Shown here: positions 5,855 through 10,242 of the stretch, one piece after another
Position numbering within the stretch: the first letter of the stretch is position 1
How the letters are laid out: the number at the start of each line of letters is the position of its first letter
Assembly (NCBI GenBank): GCA_027023915.1
Contig: JALVUB010000306.1
Coordinates: 1-10,242 of the forward strand
Source: Sedimenticola sp.
Lineage (GTDB): Bacteria; Pseudomonadota; Gammaproteobacteria; Chromatiales; Chromatiaceae
Length of the DNA stretch: 10,242 nucleotides
Direction: 5' to 3'
Notes under the pieces: model-generated
Database searches by the model: none
What the model was told of the DNA's origin: nothing
What the model saw: the letters and a program-made list of their open reading frames with translations, nothing else
Translations under genes and position numbers: made by a program

Positions 5855-7195
5855 ATGATCGACAAGATCGTCATAGCCAACCGGGGCGAGATCGCCCTGC
5901 GCATCCTGCGCGCCTGCCGCGAGCTTGGCATCCGTACCGTGGCCGTCCACTCCGAGGCTGATCGCACCCTCAAGCACGTGCGCCTGGCCGATGAGTCGGT
6001 CTGCATCGGCCCGGCCGCCTCGGCCGAAAGTTATCTCAACGTGCCGGCGCTCATCAGCGCCGCCGAAGTCACCGACGCCCAGGCGATCCATCCCGGCTAC
6101 GGCTTCCTCTCCGAAAACGCCGACTTTGCCGAACAGGTGGAGCGCAGCGGCTTCATTTTCATTGGTCCCAAACCGGAGACCATCCGCCTGATGGGTGACA
6201 AGATCTCGGCCATCGAGGCGATGAAGGCCGCCGGGGTACCCACGGTACCTGGCTCCGACGGGCCGCTTGACGACAACAACGAACGCACGTTGGAACTGGC
6301 ACGACAGATCGGCTATCCGGTCATCATCAAGGCTGCCGGCGGCGGTGGCGGAAGGGGAATGCGGGTGGTTCATTCCGAGGCGGCCCTGCTCAACGCAGTG
6401 GCCCTCACCCGCGAGGAGGCGCGTGCGGCCTTTGGCAACGACACCCTTTACATGGAGAAATTCCTGGCCAACCCGCGCCATGTGGAGTTTCAGATCCTGG
6501 CCGACGAGCACGGCAACGCCATCCATCTTGGCGAGCGGGACTGCTCCATGCAGCGCCGCCACCAGAAAGTGGTGGAAGAGGCGCCCGCGCCGGGCATCCC
6601 GGACGAACTGCGCCGGAAAATCGGCAATGCCTGCGCCCAGGCCTGTCGGGAGATCGGTTACCGGGGCGCCGGCACTTTTGAGTTTCTCTACGAGGACGGC
6701 GAGTTCTTCTTCATCGAAATGAATACCCGTGTACAGGTGGAACATCCTGTCACCGAAATGGTCACCGGGGTGGACATCGTCAAGCAACAGATCCTCATCG
6801 CCGCGGGCGAGCAGCTGCCCTACACCCAGGCCGATATCAAGCTGCGCGGCCACGCCATTGAATGCCGCATCAACGCGGAGAACCCCGAAAACTTCATGCC
6901 CAGCCCCGGCAAAATCACCCAGCTCCATGTGGCTGGCGGACCCGGCATCCGCTTCGATAGCCACATCTACAATGGCTATACGGTGCCGCCCTATTACGAC
7001 TCCATGATCGGCAAGCTCATCGCCTGGGGCGAGGATCGCGACTCTGCCATTGCCCGCATGCGCACCGCCCTCTCCGAGATGGTCATAGAAGGCATCCAGA
7101 CCAACATTCCCCTGCAAGCCGACATCATGCGCGACGCCGGTTTTGAGGCAGGTGGCGCCAACATCCACTACCTGGAGAAAAAGCTGGGGCTATAA
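5855..7195 (+). CDS. accC: Biotin carboxylase subunit of acetyl-CoA carboxylase
   Basis: AccC uses ATP and bicarbonate to carboxylate the biotin on AccB, the first half-reaction of acetyl-CoA carboxylase. The 446 residues match the standard length and align almost without gaps to the E. coli protein. Visible are the N-terminal domain (KIVIANRGEIALRI), the ATP-grasp Lys116 and Lys159, the glycine-rich loop GGGGGRGM (162-169), Cys230 and Lys238 in RDCSMQRRHQKVVEE, the metal ligands Glu276 and Glu288 with Asn290 in FIEMNTR, Arg292, Glu296, and Arg338 in ECRIN. The end NIHYLEKKLGL is typical. The start ATG is preceded by GAGGG. Unlike many relatives, the gene after accC is not prmA but glyQ. Confidence 0.99.
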   Translation: MIDKIVIANRGEIALRILRACRELGIRTVAVHSEADRTLKHVRLADESVCIGPAASAESYLNVPALISAAEVTDAQAIHPGYGFLSENADFAEQVERSGFIFIGPKPETIRLMGDKISAIEAMKAAGVPTVPGSDGPLDDNNERTLELARQIGYPVIIKAAGGGGGRGMRVVHSEAALLNAVALTREEARAAFGNDTLYMEKFLANPRHVEFQILADEHGNAIHLGERDCSMQRRHQKVVEEAPAPGIPDELRRKIGNACAQACREIGYRGAGTFEFLYEDGEFFFIEMNTRVQVEHPVTEMVTGVDIVKQQILIAAGEQLPYTQADIKLRGHAIECRINAENPENFMPSPGKITQLHVAGGPGIRFDSHIYNGYTVPPYYDSMIGKLIAWGEDRDSAIARMRTALSEMVIEGIQTNIPLQADIMRDAGFEAGGANIHYLEKKLGL

Positions 7196-7196
7196 T
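7191..7196 (+). promoter_or_regulatory. Possible -10 box for glyQS
   Basis: A perfect TATAAT overlaps the accC stop codon, 40 bp before the glyQ start. No recognisable -35 lies 16-18 bp upstream (TACCTG at best) and there is no TG extension. It may give glyQS its own promoter, or be chance in a stop-codon context. Confidence 0.35.
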
Positions 7197-7236
7197 TGCC
7201 GCTTTTCCCAAACGCCAAGCGCACGGTGACTTCGCA

Positions 7237-8151
7237 ATGAGCGGTTCCGCGGACCTTTCCACTTTCCAGGGGCTGATTCTGGCCCTGCAGCAATATTGGG
7301 CAAACCAAGGCTGCGTGTTGTTGCAGCCCTACGACATGGAGATGGGCGCCGGCACCTTCCATACCGCCACTTTCCTGCGTGCCATTGGTCCAGAACCTTG
7401 GAACGCCGCCTACGTGCAGCCGTCGCGCCGACCCACAGACGGTCGGTACGGCGAGAATCCCAACCGGTTGCAGCACTATTATCAGTTTCAGGTGGTGCTC
7501 AAGCCCTCTCCCAAAAACATCCAGGAACTCTATCTCGGTTCGCTGGAGAGACTGGGGCTGGATCTCAAAGTCCACGATGTCCGTTTCGTTGAGGACAACT
7601 GGGAATCTCCCACCCTGGGCGCGTGGGGACTGGGTTGGGAAGTCTGGCTCAATGGCATGGAGGTCACCCAGTTCACCTACTTCCAGCAGGTGGGCGGCCT
7701 CGACTGCCGTCCGGTCACCGGCGAGATAACCTACGGCCTGGAACGAATCGCCATGTATCTGCAGGGAGTGGAGAGCGTGTTCGATCTGGTGTGGACGCGG
7801 GGCCCCATGGGCACTGTCACTTACGGCGATGTTTTCCACCAGAACGAGGTGGAGCAATCGGCCTACAACTTCGAACAGGCCGATGTCGATTTTCTTTTCC
7901 AGCTCTTCGACCAAGCGGAAACGGACTGCAACCGTCTCATCGATGCCGGCCTGCCACTGCCGGCCTATGATCGGGTACTGGAAGCCTCCCACGCTTTCAA
8001 CCTGCTCGATTCCCGCCACGCCATTTCAGTCACTGAACGTCAGCGCTACATTTTGCGGGTGCGCGGCCTCGCGCGGGCCGTTGCCCAGGCCTATTATGAA
8101 GCCCGTGAACGGCTTGGCTTCCCCATGATGAAAAAGGAGGAGGCGGCATGA
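7237..8151 (+). CDS. glyQ: Glycyl-tRNA synthetase alpha subunit
   Basis: GlyQ is the catalytic subunit of the bacterial alpha2beta2 glycyl-tRNA synthetase. It holds the class II aminoacylation site that activates glycine with ATP. The 304-residue product has standard length. It shows FQGLILALQQYWANQGC (10-26), PYDMEMGAGTFH (31-42), AAYVQPSRRPTDGRYGENPNR (58-77 region), the motif 2 region VRFVEDNWESP (115-125), GLGWEVWLNGMEVTQF (131-146), and motif 3 ending GLER (167-170). The start ATG fits the family N-terminus. A GGTGA 7-11 bases upstream is a weak ribosome binding site. It overlaps glyS by 4 bp (ATGA), the usual arrangement that keeps the subunits equimolar. Confidence 0.99.
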   Translation: MSGSADLSTFQGLILALQQYWANQGCVLLQPYDMEMGAGTFHTATFLRAIGPEPWNAAYVQPSRRPTDGRYGENPNRLQHYYQFQVVLKPSPKNIQELYLGSLERLGLDLKVHDVRFVEDNWESPTLGAWGLGWEVWLNGMEVTQFTYFQQVGGLDCRPVTGEITYGLERIAMYLQGVESVFDLVWTRGPMGTVTYGDVFHQNEVEQSAYNFEQADVDFLFQLFDQAETDCNRLIDAGLPLPAYDRVLEASHAFNLLDSRHAISVTERQRYILRVRGLARAVAQAYYEARERLGFPMMKKEEAA

Positions 8152-10242
8152 GTCAGTCCGCGGATCTGATCTTCGAGCTGGGCACCGAAGAGCTGCCACC
8201 CACTGCCCTGCGGCGGCTGTCGGAAGCCTTGCGCGACGAATTTGTTTCCGGCCTGGAAAAAGCCGGGCTGGACCATGGCGAGGTAACGGCTTATGCCAGC
8301 CCCCGCCGCCTGGCGTTGCTGGTAAAGAGCTGTTCGCTCACCCAGCCCGATCGTGAAATCACCAGGCGAGGACCAGCGGTTAAAGCCGCATTCGATTCCG
8401 ATGGCAACCCCACCAAGGCCGCCAAAGGCTTTGCCCGCTCCTGCGGCACCACCGTGGACGCCCTGGGGCGCTTGGAAAATGACAAAGGCGCCTGGCTGGT
8501 GTTCGAAAGCGTGGAAAAGGGCAGACCTGCCGCCGAGCTGCTGCCAGTGATCGCCCGGAACGCCCTGGACCGGCTACCCATTCCAAAACGAATGCGCTGG
8601 GGCAGTTCCGAGGCCCAGTTCGTGCGGCCAGTGCATTGGCTGCTCTTTCTGCATGGCGACAAGGTAGTGACTTGCACCCTGCTGGACGCCGCTGCCGGCA
8701 ACAGTACCCGCGGTCACCGCTTTCACCATCCCGATCCCATCGTGCTGGAACAACCGGCAGATTATGCCCGTGTGCTCGAGGAAAAAGGCAAAGTGATCGC
8801 TCACTTCGACCAGCGCGAGGCACGCATCCGCAAGCAGGTGGAAAATGCCGCCGAGGCCCTGGGCGGTCGCGCCGATCTGGACCCGAAGCTGCTTGAAGAG
8901 GTTACGGCACTCAACGAATGGCCCGTGGCCATCACCGGTAGTTTCGAAGAGCGCTTCCTGTCGGTTCCCCAGGAGGCGCTCATCCTTACCATGAAGAAGA
9001 ACCAAAAGTATTTTCCGCTGCTGAATGCCGAAGGGCGGTTGATGAACCATTTCATCACTATCGCCAACATCGACAGCCCCCAGCCGGAGGTGATCGCCGA
9101 AGGCAACGAGCGGGTCATCCGGCCGCGTCTGGCCGATGCCATGTTTTTCTGGGAACAGGACGGCAAACAGCGATTGGAAGATCGTCTGGAATCGCTCAAG
9201 ACCGTGGTTTTCCAGCAAAAACTGGGCTCCCTTTATGACAAATCGGCCCGGGTGGCGGGCTTGGCCGCCTGGATCGCCAACCGAACAGGCGCCGATGCCG
9301 ACCTGGCAAGCCGCGCCGGCCTGCTCAGCCGTTGTGACCTGATGACCGACATGGTGGGCGAATTTCCCGAAATGCAGGGAATCATGGGTCGCTATCAGGC
9401 CCAGCGGGACGGTGAGCCGGAATCGCTCGCGTTGGCGCTGGAAGAACTTTACCTGCCACGCTTCGCCGGTGACCGCCTGCCGGAAACGCCTGTGGGCATT
9501 GCCGTCTCGCTGGCGGACAAAGCGGACACCCTGGTAGGCATCTTCGGCATCGGGCTCAAGCCCACCGGTGACAAAGACCCCTTTGCCTTGCGGCGGGCCG
9601 GACTGGGGTTGCTGCGCATACTAAGTGAGCATTTACTTACGATCGACCTTAGGGAATTCCTGGAGCACGCTGCCAGTCAGTTGTTGGGCCTGATGGATAC
9701 GCCAGCACCGGACGTGGTGCAAGAGGTGGTCGATTTTCTTATGGAGCGGTTCAAGGGGTTGCTTGGCGATAACGGCGTTGAACCCCAACGCTTTGAGGCG
9801 GTCCTGGCCGTCAACCCCCGCACAGTGCCGGATTTTCTCGCCCGGGTGGAGGCCGTGGGCCGTTTTCTCGATATGCCGGAATCGGACTCGCTTACTGAGG
9901 CCAACAAGCGGATTCGGAATATTTTGCGCAAGGCCAGGGAGGAGATCCCCGATGATGTTTCCGCGGACTTGCTGTTGGAAGCGGCGGAGCAGGACCTGTT
10001 CAAGGCTCTCAAAGAAAAGGAAACGGCGGTCGAGCCGTTGCTGGAAAAGCGCGACTATGTGGCCACGCTGGAACAGCTCGCTGGCCTGCGCGATCCGGTG
10101 GACCGGTTTTTCGATCAGGTGATGGTGATGGCCAAGGACGCCAACTTGCGTCGCAACCGGCTTGCGCTGCTGCGTCGGCTCCATGCGCTGTTCCGGCAGG
10201 TGGCGGACATTTCAAGGTTGCAGCAGCAAGGAGCAATCAGGG
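8148..10242 (+). CDS. glyS: Glycyl-tRNA synthetase beta subunit (3' end just outside window)
   Basis: GlyS is the large subunit of alpha2beta2 glycyl-tRNA synthetase and binds tRNA-Gly. The start LIFELGTEELPP, the block ASPRRLA and the C-terminal anticodon-binding region ending in MVMAKDANLRRNRLALLRRLHALFRQVADISRLQ are characteristic. 698 codons are visible with no stop. E. coli GlyS has 689 residues and ends at the equivalent of VADISLLQ, so only a few codons should be missing. AAGGAGGAGG (8135-8144) within the glyQ end is a strong ribosome binding site for ATG 8148, and ATGA couples the two genes. Confidence 0.98.
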   Translation, partial: MSQSADLIFELGTEELPPTALRRLSEALRDEFVSGLEKAGLDHGEVTAYASPRRLALLVKSCSLTQPDREITRRGPAVKAAFDSDGNPTKAAKGFARSCGTTVDALGRLENDKGAWLVFESVEKGRPAAELLPVIARNALDRLPIPKRMRWGSSEAQFVRPVHWLLFLHGDKVVTCTLLDAAAGNSTRGHRFHHPDPIVLEQPADYARVLEEKGKVIAHFDQREARIRKQVENAAEALGGRADLDPKLLEEVTALNEWPVAITGSFEERFLSVPQEALILTMKKNQKYFPLLNAEGRLMNHFITIANIDSPQPEVIAEGNERVIRPRLADAMFFWEQDGKQRLEDRLESLKTVVFQQKLGSLYDKSARVAGLAAWIANRTGADADLASRAGLLSRCDLMTDMVGEFPEMQGIMGRYQAQRDGEPESLALALEELYLPRFAGDRLPETPVGIAVSLADKADTLVGIFGIGLKPTGDKDPFALRRAGLGLLRILSEHLLTIDLREFLEHAASQLLGLMDTPAPDVVQEVVDFLMERFKGLLGDNGVEPQRFEAVLAVNPRTVPDFLARVEAVGRFLDMPESDSLTEANKRIRNILRKAREEIPDDVSADLLLEAAEQDLFKALKEKETAVEPLLEKRDYVATLEQLAGLRDPVDRFFDQVMVMAKDANLRRNRLALLRRLHALFRQVADISRLQQQGAIR
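10228..10233 (+). promoter_or_regulatory. Probable ribosome binding site for the next gene
   Basis: AAGGAG lies inside the last glyS codons, just before the window ends. By analogy with the other tight joints in this region it probably serves a gene whose start lies just beyond 10242. In many gammaproteobacteria that gene is gmhB, but nothing of it is visible here. Confidence 0.4.

Noticed and set aside
5834..7168. A 444-codon open frame on the minus strand opposite accC.
   Set aside because: accC is unmistakable on the plus strand across the same bases. The antisense product shows no recognisable family and is a by-product of GC-rich codon use.
7168..8019. A 283-codon minus-strand open frame opposite glyQ.
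   Set aside because: It is antisense to glyQ, with no recognisable domain and no operon context on that strand.
1..10242. Search for a defence system, mobile element, CRISPR array or other novel multi-gene system.
   Set aside because: Every stretch of more than 155 bp is taken up by a recognisable housekeeping gene. I saw no direct-repeat array, transposase, integrase or unusual composition island.

Overview
The window looks like chromosomal housekeeping DNA from a GC-rich gammaproteobacterium. AroQ, AccB, AccC, GlyQ, GlyS, CutA, DsbD and FxsA all read like gammaproteobacterial proteins. The grouping groESL-fxsA beside cutA-dsbD, followed by aroQ-accB-accC, is also typical of that class. A perfect CIRCE operator before groES means the organism probably carries the HrcA repressor, which enteric bacteria lack. 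This points to a Chromatiales/Xanthomonadales-like lineage, but the genus cannot be fixed from the sequence. All genes appear intact apart from the two cut by the window edges. I see no mobile element, CRISPR array, phage gene, tRNA or rRNA.

Layout. On the minus strand, from about 1456 down to 1, lie fxsA, then the groES control region (promoter with an overlapping CIRCE), groES, a short gap with a hairpin, and the first 178 codons of groEL. A 61-bp divergent gap (1457-1517) separates fxsA from the plus-strand genes. Everything from there on is on the plus strand: cutA-dsbD-tlpA-like (13-bp and 4-bp overlaps, so probably one transcript), a 155-bp gap with a 7-bp hairpin, aroQ-accB-accC (gaps of 16 and 10 bp), a 41-bp gap with a consensus -10 box, and glyQ-glyS (4-bp overlap). 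GlyS runs off the right edge very near its expected C-terminus, and a Shine-Dalgarno-like AAGGAG there suggests another gene starts just outside.

How the genes work together. GroES and GroEL form the cytoplasmic chaperonin, here apparently under heat-shock control. DsbD carries electrons from cytoplasmic thioredoxin across the inner membrane, and the TlpA-like protein encoded directly after it is a plausible periplasmic acceptor. AroQ is a shikimate-pathway enzyme. AccB and AccC are the biotin carrier and biotin carboxylase of acetyl-CoA carboxylase, which starts fatty acid synthesis. GlyQ and GlyS form the alpha2beta2 glycyl-tRNA synthetase.

The most notable points are the groES control region (CIRCE over a promoter with both sigma70-like and sigma32-like features), a DsbD with two complete N-terminal thiol-active domains, and glyQS following accC directly. 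I found no convincing undescribed system. There is no gene-free stretch longer than 155 bp.
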